Of a stretch of DNA of 64,000 bases, positions 1-12,663 are shown piece after piece. The stretch's first letter is position 1; each line of letters begins with the position of its first letter. The notes under the pieces are model-generated. The model worked only from the letters and a program-made list of their open reading frames with translations. It searched no databases and was not told the DNA's origin. A program made the position numbers and the translations under genes. Source of the stretch: Isoetes taiwanensis (lineage: Eukaryota; Streptophyta; Lycopodiopsida; Isoetales; Isoetaceae); the NCBI GenBank assembly GCA_021234155.1, contig JAJEKV010000014.1, positions 4,541,563-4,605,562 on the forward strand. Reading direction: 5' to 3'.

Positions 1-870
1 GTAGAGGCCTCTGAGCGTGGGTATAGAATGCTCCTAGTACTTCCTTTAACACCCTGGTAGTGGCCTGTGCGCAAGAGCCCACCGGGTCATAGACGCTATG
101 GTCTGGCTTAGCACCGCACAAAGGGACACAGTGGTGAAGTAGGGGGTGGGGTCTTGCACGAGCATAAAAGGCTCCTGAGACTCCTACAGTGGGCTAGGCC
201 TGATAGCCGGTCACGTGGAGGGCCGGGTATGGGTCTGACACTCCCTGGGTGTAGTGGTGTGACCCGTATGGGGCACCATGCACTTTGAGTAGAATTAGGG
301 TGAGTAAGTCGGGTACGGATGCGGGGGTCGCTGATGCGACACGTATTCTCTAGCTCACCCACGCCACCACCGTGATCCCGGGAAGGGGACGCCCCCCCTG
401 ACTGCCCTCATCGGACCAGGTGTCATGAACCCGAGTAGACTCAAAGGGTGATCCCCGAGTCTGCGGCTCCCGGAAGGTCAGAAGCGAAAACCATAGCGTG
501 AATCGACCCATCCGCAGTGCGCATGAGAGGGGCGGATGGAGTGGACAACCCTAGCCGATGTTCTATGCCAGCCAACGCCATGCCAAGATTCGCCTCGCCG
601 ATCTCCTGAGACCCAAATGGTGGCCGCCCCCACTAGAGTCTGAGCCGGGGTAGAACCTGGGTTTTGGGTGTTTTCCTAGCTTAGATGCATGTTCTTGCCG
701 TCGGTACTTGGATGGATGTGCCACCCCTCGTGGTGGATGTTTATATGTGATTTATGTTGTATGCTAACCTTGTATTCATGCTTCCGCGACGTAGGCGCCC
801 ATCGAAGGCGTGGGCCGAATGACCCCTCCGTGTCCTTCACCTGAGCTTCTCTATGTAGACGGCCCGGGTT
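1..870. other. GC-rich unassigned sequence
   Basis: This stretch is visibly richer in G and C than the AT-rich DNA after it and has no convincing coding frame. Composition and texture resemble the untranslated or LTR part of a retrotransposon, but I see no terminal repeat, primer-binding site or polypurine tract, so no class is assigned. A 97-codon open frame at 873-1166 on the + strand follows it. That frame has no motif I recognise and may be coincidental. Confidence 0.3.
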
Positions 871-1407
871 AGATGGAGGGCCCTGCTCGTGGCGGGATGG
901 TCGCCATGGGAGGGGAAAGTCCCCGTATGTATACGGCCGGGGGTCGTATATATTCAGGGAGCGTCACAAAGGCCAGACAAGTAATCACCTCTGGGGAACG
1001 CGGCCTTAACTTCGAGGCACTAATGATGGCACCGAAAAGATTTCCCCAAATTAAGCATATAATCCAGGAGTTGGTGACCGAGATCATCAAGACTCTGCCA
1101 GATGTCTATTTTGCGCCCAAGGCCATTGTACTATATATATTAGTAGAGTTAGATCTCAAGTTTTAGATGAGACTTAGTATTGTTTTGTTTCATTTTTCTC
1201 GTCTCAGCGTCTCCCGAGACCTCATGTACTCTTTTTGATATCCAAAGGATTCTTATCTTGGCATACAGTTTCCTTGCTTTTATGTTTTGTTCTTTCTGTT
1301 CTTATCTCTTTGCAAAATACCGCGTCACACCCTATACTAAGGATTTGTCTGTTTGATCCAAGGGTCCTCATAGAGGGCTGTCTTGCAGACAATCCCGTAC
1401 CCAAACC

Positions 1408-2503
1408 CTAAACACTACAGCTAAAGAATGCATATGCATTGGTAACCAACATGTCCACCTTCTCAACGCATTTGAATTGTTCTACAATTTGATATGCTAA
1501 ATCCATGTGATGAGCCATACAATGCCTTCCCAATATATAAGGTGCCATTCCAGTCTGAATCCGAACACACAAATCATTTATGTTCCCTTGCATAACAAAA
1601 GCTCCGTCCACGCCAACACAAACTAGTTTTCTTGCAATCTTGTCCATGGACAATTCTAGCTGGTTAAGTAAGGTTTCCTTTACAATTTCATAAATGCTCT
1701 TTGCATTAGCATCTTGCTAAGTTTTCTAACCCAACATAGGCGGATCGTCTCGCATGTTCTTTCACATAGTAGACTGTCATACAGACCCAAGAACTATTGT
1801 CTTTAGTGCTAGCTTCATCCAATGACAATGAAAAGTAATCGCACGCTTTTATAATGTCCCTCAAGTCATCCTGCATAACTTGATTCATTACTTTAGCAAA
1901 TTCCCATTTACTGTTTCGTGACCAATGCGAATCAGAAAAATTTGACGTGCTTTGGAGCACGAGGAATCTTTTATATTCCGGATAGTCCATCATAGGGCGC
2001 GCCAACTTTAAGACATGAAAAACTGTTTGCAATTGTACTAGCTTGGCATCTAAACTTTTATCCAACATCTTTTGGAACATGAGGCGAATTGATGCAGCAT
2101 TCTCTACTTTTTGTTTCTCTGTTTGCTTGTGCTGCTCAAAAAGTATTACATTACTTTTATGCTAGCGTGACTTTACATAATCCAAATAGCTCGTGGGTTT
2201 GAAAAAATCACCAGGAATACGGACAAATAAGGTTAGGTAAGTCTCATGCTGTTGATGGGCTTCATCTGCAGACTGAATTGCCAGCTTCAACTGATTTTTC
2301 ATATCATGGATTTTGTTCTCTTTCTCTGTAAGGAGGCGGAGTCGTTCCTTAATATTGCGGTGAGTATGCATGGCGTGAGAAGAGATGGGACTTTGAGTGG
2401 AGACCTGTAGCTGAAGACTAGCAATCTCAGCGTCATCCACAATCTTCTGTTTTTGCAACTCATTGAGCTGGACTTGCAATTCTGTGATCTGAGCTTGAAC
2501 CAC
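1408..2503 (-). pseudogene. Decayed hAT-type transposase with coiled-coil N-terminal part
   Basis: Read on the - strand, a coiled-coil segment (2503-2165, rich in Gln, Glu, Lys and Leu heptads) is in frame with a downstream block (2161-1706), interrupted only by a TAG at 2162-2164. The downstream block contains DYFSLSLDEAS followed by a Trp/Cys-rich stretch. A frameshift then leads to 1653-1408, with CVGVDGA and HCMAHHMDLAYQ. This order (SLDEAS, GVDGA, HC..H.DL) is typical of hAT transposases of the ZNF862/KIAA1586-like type, where the two Asp residues belong to the DDE catalytic triad. The C-terminal dimerisation region is not seen. The stop, the frameshift and the missing end mark it as dead. 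Assignment to hAT rests on motif recognition; the subfamily is uncertain. Confidence 0.6.
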
Positions 2504-3703
2504 AGCTAACTAACCTTCTAAAATAGTAATACGGACCTCACCCTGCATGTGGTGGTCTAGAATATGTTTGATGAAGGAAAATTGCTTATTCTACCCTAAG
2601 AAAAAGAGGTCACGAAGAATGTGGAACCCAAAATTGCTGAGGAAAGGGTTTACCTAATAAAGATATGAAGGTTGTCAGACTTAGAAAGAAAGTTTTCCTA
2701 AAAGAATGGCGTTATGCTGGCAGGGCCAGGCATGCCATGGAGACCTAAAAGGGCAGACTTCGAACCATCACTACTTGTTATCAAAGTATATCAAAGTAGT
2801 ATACATGAATATAAAGATTCTTGAGATGCTTGGAGCAAGAGAATCAACTCTGAGAGTTGTGATAGAGAATCCAATTGGAATTCATGATTAACCATAATGG
2901 GTGTATTGGCTATTTATGGAGCAAGGTCTCCAGAAATGCAAGGATTAACCTGGGGTTAATATTGCAAAATGTGAATGGTACAATTACTAGAAGCTTGTTT
3001 CTAATTAGATCCCTGGGGGAGTCTTTGGTCATTACCACTGTATTGTTTATAAGAAGCAGGGTCTTCTGTAGCATAGTATTCTTAGATCTAGGATCAAGAA
3101 TATTGAATAGTGAATCACGTGACTAGCATCAGATACTTAGTTGCACTAAGTGTCAACTAAGGGACAAACTGGGCCTCTGTTCTATTCCAAAAAGCTGATA
3201 AATGCGTCATAAAGAACCTGGGGTTCTTGGCAGAAGAATAGACACACAGTTTCAACTGGATATTATAATACTAGTGGCAAGGTAAGAACCTTGAGACCAT
3301 TAGTTAAAGATGTCCTGATATGCTGGACTCAGGAAGGATCAATGAAGACAGCATATGAGTTGAGTTAGAAGTTATGAATGGATTAGGAGTGCACCCTATT
3401 CCGCATAAGTCAACTCAAAAAAGCAATATTGTTCAAAGATTGTGACAATACTCCTAGCCCTTAGCTCTGAGAGGCTGTGCAATAAGAGTGTTGCAGAGTA
3501 TTGGATCTCGTGGCAAGATCAGTCACTTCCCGGGGCCACATGGGAAAGTGAAGACTACATGCAGCCAAATCCTCACCTGGCTCAAAACCCGTTGATAACA
3601 TGGAAGGATTAGTGGAGTCAATATGAGGTCAGTTACCTAAAAGTAAAGAATTAGAGACTTGCATAAGGGATAGCAAGTAGGACGTCCGCTAAAAAATCAG
3701 TTA

Positions 3704-3858
3704 TGAAACCATGATCACAGGGTGATCCAGGGAACAGGTTTCATAAGGGACCAGAAGTTGAAACCATGATCATGAGGTGATGCAGAGAAAGGGTTTCAAA
3801 ATGAACTAGATGGTGAAACCATGGTCACCGGGTAACCCAAGGAATGGGTTTCAAAATA
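3704..3858. repeat. Three-unit ~56-bp minisatellite before a polypurine tract
   Basis: Three imperfect direct repeats begin GAAACCATG.TCAC (near 3705, 3760 and 3814) and end GGGTTTCA. The same array lies in the duplicated arm at about 15808-15961. It sits immediately upstream of the polypurine tract and LTR, so it is probably part of the retroelement's 3' non-coding region. Confidence 0.75.
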
Positions 3859-3907
3859 CACACACTCCCATGATCCTTGGGGACTAAGGATTTGAAGGGG
3901 GGAAGTA

Positions 3908-4239
3908 TGTTACGAACATAAGTTAGGCTCTAGGTCATAAGTCGTATGTTCCATACATATGTTGGTTCCTAGGTCATATAGGACCATTAAACCTAAGGAT
4001 TAGAGGTTTAAGGGACAAGTGGCATAAGGAGGTGCCAAGAGGCTACATGCATGCATGCATATGCATGGCGACATGTCACAATAGTTGGTACCTATATAAG
4101 AGATCAGGGATCTCAGGAGAGTCGTTTTGGGAATGATTAGGAACTGCAATATGCAGTAGCATTGATCCAAGGGATCAACACAAGTCTGGCGTGGGGAGTC
4201 CAGGGGACTCAAGGAGTGGGGATCCATGGGGTTATAACA
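3908..4239 (+). mobile_element. 3' LTR of an unclassified LTR retrotransposon (left copy)
   Basis: A polypurine tract (GAAGGGGGGAAG, about 3894-3905) is followed by a block starting TGTTACGAAC and ending TTATAACA, so its ends are the short inverted repeat TGTTA/TAACA typical of LTRs. A TATA-like CTATATAAGAG lies near 4092-4102. No matching 5' LTR, primer-binding site or coding domain is present, so this is a truncated element tail. The corresponding LTR in the duplicate (16014-16384) is ~40 bp longer near its 3' end. Confidence 0.65.
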
Positions 4240-4242
4240 ATA

Positions 4243-4700
4243 GCTAAGTTGAAAATTTGTAGATTTTGTAATTTCTAAGTCGTTAAATCATTATTACGTG
4301 AAACCACATGCATGTGGAGAAACACTGGTCAACACATGAACAGTGTTTAAGTCAATTCCCGATGAATAGTATTTTGAAAACTTACTATTGCATTATTTCA
4401 ATAGACAATTTAAACATTGCTTTCCAACAATTGCTAAGTTGAAAATTTGTAGATTTTGTAATTTCTAAGTCATTAAATCATTATAACATGAAACCACATG
4501 TGTGTTTTGAAACATTGGTCAACACATGAACATTGTTTAAGTCAATGCCAGTTGAACAATGTTTTGAAAACTTAATTGCATTATTTCAATAGATAAATTC
4601 TAACATTGCTTTCCAACAATTGCTAAGTTGAAAATTTGTAGATTTTCTAATTTCTAAGTCATTAAATCATTATAATATGAAACCACATACGTGTAGAGAA
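4243..4700. repeat. ~189-bp tandem repeat, about 2.4 units
   Basis: Units starting GCTAAGTTGAAAATTTGTAG begin at 4243, 4433 and 4622, giving periods of 190 and 189 bp; the third unit is partial. The same array follows the LTR in the duplicated arm. The period is in the range of nucleosome-length plant satellites, but only a short array is seen. Confidence 0.85.
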
Positions 4701-5442
4701 ACATCATAGCTTATGTATTTCAAGTCTTTTTCAAAGAAAACAGTACATTAAGCAAAATTATATCTTTTAAGATATTGCGTAAAATTGCTCGCTACATAGC
4801 CATGACATAGAAAGTGCAATGCTAGACTTCATCATTTATGGTTGTAAGTGGCACTGGTATAATATAAACTTCCGGTTTAAATGGTTCCATACACAGTCTA
4901 CACAGCATATCCATAATAATTAATTAAGTTCAGCATTTTGAGAAAGATCACTACTGCATTAACTCCTCTTGCACATACAAAAACTATTGCTTCAAGATTT
5001 CAAGCACAGATTTTCCAGCTACAAACCTTAAGGTAAATAAATACATTCAAATGGATCTAGTGATATACTTAAGATCTGCTTACTTTGGTGGCAGTCATCC
5101 AATAGCCTTATAGAAGTCCGAGCTGACTGGTACCCATGAGAATCATAACCTAAAGCATCATCATGAGCATTAATTTGAGGGCATGCCACAATCCACACAT
5201 TGGAAAACTATCCAAGCTTAGAAATCAGAATGTTTGCAAGAGTTTTCATATCAAACATCTCTAACATCTCCATTATCTAAGCCTTAAACATGCAGTCCTG
5301 TGCATCTAAGACTCAGCTATTGAAATCAATTACCCTGCACTGGATCTACAAGAATCACATAAGTTCACATTAGAATAAAAGAGTGTACAGAATGATACAT
5401 GACAGGAATAAATTTTAAAATCCATTTTTAGCGGTTAATAGG

Positions 5443-8065
5443 CTCAGACTTGCTTTCTTGCACTCTTTCTCCTATCAGTCGCAAGTTCACTTGGTTTCCT
5501 TCCAATCATGCGCCTTTTTCTACCATTAGGGTTCTTTCTCCTCACTACAACCTTCTTCCTTATAGCCATTAGGATGTGCTTCTTCCTTTTTTGAATGGTC
5601 ATCTTGCTTGTTTCCTTGCAGTCACTTGCCAATGTCTCAGAATCTGCTATCGGGAGCGAATCTATGATGTGCTCGCATGCTTCCATAGATAAGTGGTACA
5701 CATTACTATCATTTACGTCAGCAATGAAATTTACCTTTGCACATACCACAAGATGTGAATAGCAATTGACATCTGGCATTTGGTCTAGAAGCTCGTACCT
5801 ATCTTCACCAATGTATTTGTAGTACTTAACTATCAAAATGACTTCCTGCCTGCTAAACTTTGAACCCCAATGATCTTTGAATGCATTTTGCGTAGCGTGC
5901 TTTCATTCTGAACACTTGATGATCCAAAAGTCAATATTTTCTTCATTGTTGGCTTCTGCATTGATGACAAAATTGTCACAACCTCTACAAGCTCTCTCTT
6001 CCACTGATTATCCCCCTCGTAATGCATATGTTTGATGGATGTCCCCTTGTCCACTGTCTCAGGCTTCAATTCTGAATATGTGTAGCATCCTAATCTGTTT
6101 ACGTGCACATCTATTCCAAATCCCCTTCCAACAACTACTACAAAAGCAAGACAAGAATTTGTGAGCAACCATAGTTGGCCTATTTTGAAAAAATGGTCTT
6201 ATAGTATGTATCTTCTCCGTCCCCCTCAAAGTTTAACATTCAAATCTTTCTATTATACAGACTTCTCCCACCTTTGCAAGCCAAAAATGCCTATGCAGAT
6301 AAACATAGTACATTAGTTAAAGAATCCAAAGTTGATACATATATGCAAATAAATTCAATCATAAGAAAACTCTATACCTTATGATATCAATGTCTTTGGA
6401 GAGTCTCTTTACTTTGAAGTGCCAATTCAAGAACTCCACAACATCCTCAGCATTTCTTAAAGGCATACTTTCTCTCTTCAACATTTCACTAGTTAGTATT
6501 CTCTTTATCACGGTCTCGGCGCCATCGTGTTCTCATTTGCCATGGTATGATGCAAAAAAGTTCCATTCTATCTTTGTTCCAATGGATTGAAAAAATATAC
6601 CTACATAGTAGAAATACCTGGAAGATTTAAACTGCTTAGCGCATTCATCCGACCAGAATACATGCTTGAAGATGTTTATACCTTTACTTCTCAGAAATTC
6701 AGCGTGCTTCTGAAGGCAATGTTGCACAAATGAAGTATCGTGTTCTCGATCGTCTGAAATATAAAGTGAGTTTCTTCAACCAACTTACTGGTCATCGACA
6801 TAAAGGTTTGTCTCATCTTTCTTAAAATATCTATAAGTGATGTGAACTAGTATAGAACATTGATCATTGTGCCAATGCATGGAATGAACATCCTGCTGAA
6901 TTTTAAATGTATAGTTCTCCGCAAAGTCTATGATAGAAACAATGTTACCTTTAGAAAATGTTTGCAAGCACTCTTTGAACTGTTCTGCTTGCCATCTTGC
7001 AGTGTAATTGTGAGGAATGAATTGCTTTATTATCACTTTATCAGTATGTTCCATGAACTCGTGCAATGATATGGTTTTATAAACCAATCTCATATTGTCC
7101 TTGGTATTGACAATCAGTTTACCACGTTTGCCAACATCTTTTATGAAGGTTTTTTTAACCTGCATAAACTAGTTGAATCAGCCTATGCTTGAAGCAAGAA
7201 GCATGTGAAGAGAAGGCCTGCATATGCATTTATAAATCTGCCCCTAAACGCACATATCTGCCCCTAATCAATACATAAAGAGAATATGAAAATTTAGACT
7301 AAGAAATCAGATGCATGCATATTATACATATGCTTCATATAGCATGAGATGTGCGTACATATGTGGGCGTCTGCCAAACGGGCATTGTGCGGCAAATTGT
7401 TGAAGATTGTATGCAAATTATTGAAGATTGTATGTCGAATTGTTGAAGACTGCTCAATCAAGTATCTCTTTCCCAATAAAAATATGAATGCATCAACAAC
7501 TCAATACAACTCATAAGACGTACAGATAATAGAACTTTCATATACAAGTAAGAAGTAAAAAGCATGTAAATAGAAGGCCATGCATGCATTTATAAAATCT
7601 GCCCTTAGTCACAACACAAACACAATACAACGCATTGAAGAAATGGAAACTGAAGAACCTATGCATACCTTCTTGAAGTTCTTCCATTCAGTTGTCATCC
7701 TTTTGCCCTCTTCTTTAGAGCATTTCTTGAAAGAATCCAGCCCATACTAGTTGCACTCCATTGCCAAACACTTAGGCTTATATCAATCAGACCCGTCATT
7801 CTTAGGGCATATCATAGTTCTCCACCTGTCACTAACACTACTAAATGTCTTATTGCTGGCTTCACAAACTGGACCTGGACCACAAGTAGCACATTTGCAT
7901 TTACAACTTGCACCATAAATGTTAGAATCTCGTCTTATTCTATTGATTGTATGCCTAACAAATTCCATTTTCATGTGGTAGATGCAACAACATGTTTCTC
8001 TTTCTTTTAGTCTCTTCACAAATTTAGGCTTCAAACTTTCAAACAACCCAAGACCTATCTTCATA
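5443..8065 (-). pseudogene. Decayed DDE-type transposase of an unassigned DNA transposon
   Basis: Fragments in different frames read in order on the - strand. First (8065-7783) comes a Cys/His-rich block with LFESLKPKFVKRLKER, CCCIYH and CKCATCGPGPVC. Next (7165-6785) is a block with IIDFAENYTF and VHSMHWHNDQCSI. Then (6727-6533) comes FWSDECAKQFKSSRYF and FFASYHGK, and finally (6168-5444) a basic Lys/Arg-rich C-terminus. The spaced acidic motifs (DFAENY, SDEC.KQFK, and an acidic residue after HGK) fit an RNase-H-fold DDE transposase preceded by a zinc-binding region. Stops and frameshifts, including a TGA right after HGK, show it is dead. I cannot name the superfamily. It fills the space between duplication arms A and B in the left copy and is absent from the right copy. 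Confidence 0.5.
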
Positions 8066-8589
8066 TCTGGGTATTGATGCTTGGCAAAACGGATTGTAGA
8101 ACTTGGTCCTTAGCATGATTTTGGGATTTTGGATGACAAGGCGAAGCCGAATCGCCATTTCGAAGCCTTAGTACTGCGGCATGCAGGCAACTCCCCCACT
8201 CTAGAACTATGAATTGGCTTTGCCGATGGACTCAGAATGTCGACATTACACTGGGGATCAAGTTTTGTGGACAGGAGGAGACCATATCTTCTCCAAGAAA
8301 TGCCAAAAGAGCTCATGTCCAACATGCTTGTAGTCAATTGGACTAGGTGGTGTCTGCAAGATACTGCCTGGTCATCTTACCTTGTCAGCTCTAGGCTCAA
8401 ACATCCCCCTAGGCTTAAACATGCCACCTTAGCTATACTGAACATGTTTTGCTAATTTTTAAAATGACTACCAGGGAAAACTTTTAGAAATATGTAGAAA
8501 CAAAGCCTGATTTGAAACTGGGATGATGGAGAACAACGAGTTCAAAGTGGACCAAAATATCTGTCAGTGAACTGTCAACAACTTCTCGT

Positions 8590-9020
8590 GGGTGATACTT
8601 TGGAATTGGTAGTTGGTGTGAGTAAGCTCCTAATAGGCAATACTTTGGAATTGATAGTAGGTGGCAGTAAGCTCCTCATAGATTGACAAATGGATGTTGA
8701 GTAACACAGATATGGATATTGTGCCACATGCATGATACTTTGAAATTGGTAGTAGATGTGAGCCAGCTCCTCATGTGTGATGCTTTGGAATTGGCAGTAG
8801 ATGTGAGTCAGCTTTTTATGGCTGATACTTTGGAATTGATAATAGATGTTATTAAGCTCCTAGTGGGTGATACTTTGGAATTGGTAGTAGGGATGTGTAA
8901 GCTTCACATGGGTGATACTTTGAAATTGGTAGTAGATCTGAGTTAGCTCCTCATGTGTGATTCTTTCAAATTGGTAGTCAGCTCCTCATGTGTGATACAT
9001 TGGAATTGGTAGTAGATGTG
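8590..9020 (+). repeat. 45-bp minisatellite with an open frame
   Basis: Units built on GATACTTTGGAATTGGTAG recur at exact 45-bp spacing (8779, 8824, 8869, 8914, 8959), with degenerate units before and a shortened one after. Because 45 is a multiple of three, the + strand stays open across several units and would encode a 15-residue repeat of the form DTLELVVDVSQLLM. There is no start context or flanking domain. A three-unit remnant lies at 17679-17815 in the duplicate. Confidence 0.8.
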
Positions 9021-12000
9021 GAAAGGATAATGTATGTCTATATGCATAGCGTGCATTTGTCCAAGTCCAGGTTGAGGCCTAGGCCGAGGCCAAGGAACGT
9101 GTGCATGTGTCCAAGTCGAGGCTTCGGCCGAGGCCGAGGAATTAGTGCAAGGGTGGGCCCTTTTCTAGTATGTAAAGAAGAAAATAATAGAGAGATAATA
9201 ATTTGGAACACACAAAACAATCACATATGGCATTGGGGCACCGTGTTGAATTGAGCAACCTTCATGCTCCAAACTCGCATAAACATCGAGGCCAACATTC
9301 ACCGCCCTTTCGGGTTTGCGTGCAAATTGAAGGCATATCTGAAACAAAATGGAAAGTGCACCACACAGCTTTCTACCTTTTTTTTAACACCAAGTCTCTT
9401 GAGAGCATCTTATGCTGGGTTTACATGGACAGATTCTCGTGAAATGGCTAAATCCTTGCTGACTTGGGCTGAGTCGAAAAAATTCAGCCCCATTATAATA
9501 TTTCAGCTGCGCAGGATGCAACCTGCGCTGCTGAGTTCGGGATGAAGTTTCAAGGCAACGCTGACTCAACTACCTCAGCGCTGAAGGAAAAAAGTTCATG
9601 TGAACCAGCCTTTATGCATCATTTAGATTTCAAATTGAATTCCCCCTTGCTCGTTCCATATTTAGAACTGAGACAAATCAGGAGTAAACTGAGACAAATC
9701 CATAGGGTTCAGGCAAATACAACTCAAACCTAAGCCGCCATGTTCAAATAAGGAAAGTGCCCAAACCAAAGCCGCCATGTTCAAATAAAGGAGATGCCCG
9801 AACCCCAATAATGAAGATCTAAGAAGGATATACCCAAAACCCCATAAGTAGGGGTTATGAAGAAAAGGGTCTTCAAGTAAACTAATATAAATAGAAGTCC
9901 AGACACCAAAAAAGGGAAGAGTTCAAAAGAGGCGGTCCGACGAATTTAACTTTATTTGTTACTTTTGCATAAGGCTGAGAACGTAATTGTATAGCCATGT
10001 CCCTTCCCTTGGCTGCAGTTCGATTTGGAGGTCACCAATTCAAGTGGCATCATACGAGACTTTGCGCGAGCTCTTCCCACAGGTTTGGCGTTTTTTTGAA
10101 ATTATTTCACATTTAAATCCGTTGCTTTTTTTAAGCTTTCATCTCCAGGGTTTTAGCTACCAATACAACTGTATCTTTATGTATCGACTATGGGATCACT
10201 TATTATGAGCTTTGATTAAGCAAAAAGTTTGGTCGTTGTGTAAATTGGCCCTGGTTTATACTCAAAGGAGCAATTCAGGTTTATAGTCCAAAAACTTAAT
10301 TGTGTTTGTGATAATAATGGTCCCTCTTTGAACAGGTAGATGCACGCATTATAAAGGCAACTGTGCTAGATCACGGGGATGATCTGGAGTCTGCAATAGA
10401 CTTTATTCTAAATGAAGTCATTCCTGGGGAGGATTGTTCAGATATTGCAGCTTCCAACATCATAGGTAGGTTCCTCGATAAGGAACTATTAGGTCAATTT
10501 TGTGGGGTAAAGTTGTTCTAAGGTACTGATATTGCTTTTAAAAGATAAGGGCAATCACAAGAACTACGGCGATGCCAATAAACTCAAATTGAAATTTTAT
10601 GGCATAAGCCTGCAAGCAAACTGATCTTGTATAAAACCTTTTAAACATTCAGATATACGTTTTGGTGAAACTTCCGGGACAGAAGGATTGGCTGGAGCAG
10701 ATGAAGGTACACCAATATGCGGAATTCAACAACCAGGTAAAGTGAAAGCAAGGTGAAAGCAGTTTACACATTTTTGGTTGTAAATTTTCTCAGGTCTTTC
10801 GAATGGGCATTGGCAGATGAAGATGACAGTCCAGCATTGTTTCCAAGAAAAGTAGACAGTATGTTCCCGAATGTTGGCCAACATCAGGCCTGTGACAACC
10901 TTGAGAAGGAAAATTATGCACTGTGTGGCAATGCTGGACATCAGACCTATAATTTTGTTGAAAAAGAAAATCATGAATTGTATAAAGATGGCAATGTGGG
11001 ACATTCGATACCGCTTAAAGATATGCTAAGCAGCCAAATACAAGGAGAAGTTTTTAGGTTAGAAGACTATTCAAAACAGGCTGTGGAGTTCCATAGAATA
11101 TTTTTGACAGGTGATGGAAACAGCTCATCTACAGATGATGTCAACATCCAGGCATCGGATGCTAAATGCCTTGATTCATGCTCTCCAATCTTACCTTTGC
11201 ACATTCTTCAAGATGAAAACACCAGTCCCTCATTTCATGATTGCCTTATTGATATCTCAGAATCGGATAAAGTACAAAGAGATGAAGAAAACAATGTCTA
11301 TAATACCTATATAACATCAACAAACATCACAACGGAGTTCAAGGAGGCCCAGATTGACTCTGGACATGATGGTACCAGCACTGTTGATGACTGCACTATT
11401 CTTAGGTCTGACCATCTTTCAGATTCTAACACAGGAGGTCTGGATGCTAACCAAGTTGTTTGCAATGATGAATACAAACTTGAGGAATCTCGTACAGAAA
11501 GCCAAGAAAATAATCCTACTGCCACCAAGTCTGCTCTCTGGCGAAGTGCTACAGCTAGTTCAATACATTTGGCTGACAAGGAGTTGCTTGATCAATTTAT
11601 TCAACAATCTAAGGCAGACAAGGTGATTTAACTTTTTGTGTTTTGTTATTGTTGTTTCTGCTGGCATGACTACATGGTAGTTGTCACTGCAGGGAATTTT
11701 GGTTGATATGCTCAATGAGATTAAGACATTGCGACATAAAGCAGATGAGACGGAAGCAAAGGCTCAGAAAGCCAGGTTAGAAGCAGCAAAAGGAGGTTTA
11801 GAAATACTTGCTAAGGTGGAAGAATTGAAGGCAATGATTTCAAGTTTAAGAGAAGAAAATGCAATGGTATGATTATTGATCTCCCATATCCTGCCATTTC
11901 ATCGTTTTCCTGTTTATATGAACTTTTTCTATTGCTCACAGCATGCAGGTGAGGTATATGGTGAGAAAGCAATTCTAGCAACAGAAGCACGGGAACTTTA

Positions 12001-12052
12001 TTCTCGACTGGGGAAAGTGAAGGAGGAGCGTGAGCAAGCTTATACTATTCTT
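8878..12052. repeat. Segmental duplication arm B, left copy
   Basis: Direct repeat of 17679-20872, near-identical over ~3.2 kb including introns. It starts inside the 45-bp minisatellite and ends inside exon 6 of the CUE-domain gene, at TATACTATTCTT. The left copy therefore lacks exons 7-9. Confidence 0.92.
9997..12052 (+). pseudogene. Truncated, frameshifted copy of the CUE-domain coiled-coil gene
   Basis: Exons equivalent to the intact copy lie at 9997-10082, 10336-10465, 10653-10736, 10817-11622, 11693-11866 and 11942-12052, with the same splice sites. Exon 1 has a 5-bp tandem duplication (CCCTT) just after the ATG. It is therefore 86 instead of 81 nt and shifts the frame ahead of the CUE domain. 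Homology stops inside exon 6, where unrelated sequence brings a stop within about ten codons. The C-terminal coiled coil and tail (exons 7-9) are missing. The long exon 4 remains fully open (about 270 codons), so the copy is young or could still make a partial product from an internal start. I judge it a pseudogene. Confidence 0.85.
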
Positions 12053-12480
12053 ATACATCAAAATCGAGTAGGATTATGATAGCATTGGAATTCAGGGATT
12101 GGGTACCGGATTCCCCTCTTACTTCAACAGCCCTCCAGCTCTTTGCGGAAACCAGAAGGCAGGTTTTGCAGCCATGCCTATGCTTACAAGGGATTTTTTG
12201 GATTCTTGCAGGCTTTGATTGTCTCCAAAATACAATAAAGGTACAAGGATGGTTTTGTTTTCCACCAACTGTGCTCTGGAATAGAACAGGAAGCAGCCTA
12301 TTTTCTTTCCTGGACTATCATAGCTATAGCCAGCTTCTTTTTTTTTGCTTATCAGCCGCTGCTACGTTGTTTGTATCAATAAAATTTAAATATCATTTGT
12401 TTGATTGGCGCCATTAAAAGTTTCAAGCAATTTTGTTCTTAAATTTTAATAGCTGTGTAAGATGTGGAATATATGATAAC
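12053..12480. other. Unassigned sequence at the duplication break
   Basis: Sequence that follows the truncated CUE pseudogene and is unrelated to the intact copy. A 113-codon open frame at 12076-12417 shows no motif I recognise. No terminal repeats or transposon domains are visible. Confidence 0.4.
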
Positions 12481-12663
12481 ATATTCTCTTGATCAGAGTC
12501 TAAAATATGCTAAACAAAATTTTAAGCAAATGCAAACAACACTTATTTTCAAAATTTCATCATTTTTTTTTTTAAACCACGTCTTTTGTTTAAAAAACAC
12601 TTGAAAATGACTTTTAAGAAATGACATGTTAGTTTTTTTATAACTACACCTGAAAGTATTTAT

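Larger units (their letters stand above)
2546..5277. repeat. Segmental duplication arm A, left copy
   Basis: This block is repeated in direct orientation at 14613-17411 with high identity (small indels and scattered substitutions). Identity begins at the sequence GGTGGTCTAGAATAT and ends at AACATCTC. It contains non-coding retroelement-like sequence, a ~56-bp minisatellite, a polypurine tract, an LTR and a ~189-bp tandem repeat. Confidence 0.9.

Noticed and set aside
11307-11579. Antisense open frame within CUE exon 4, conserved in both copies
   Set aside because: Shadow of the real exon; conservation follows from the recent duplication.
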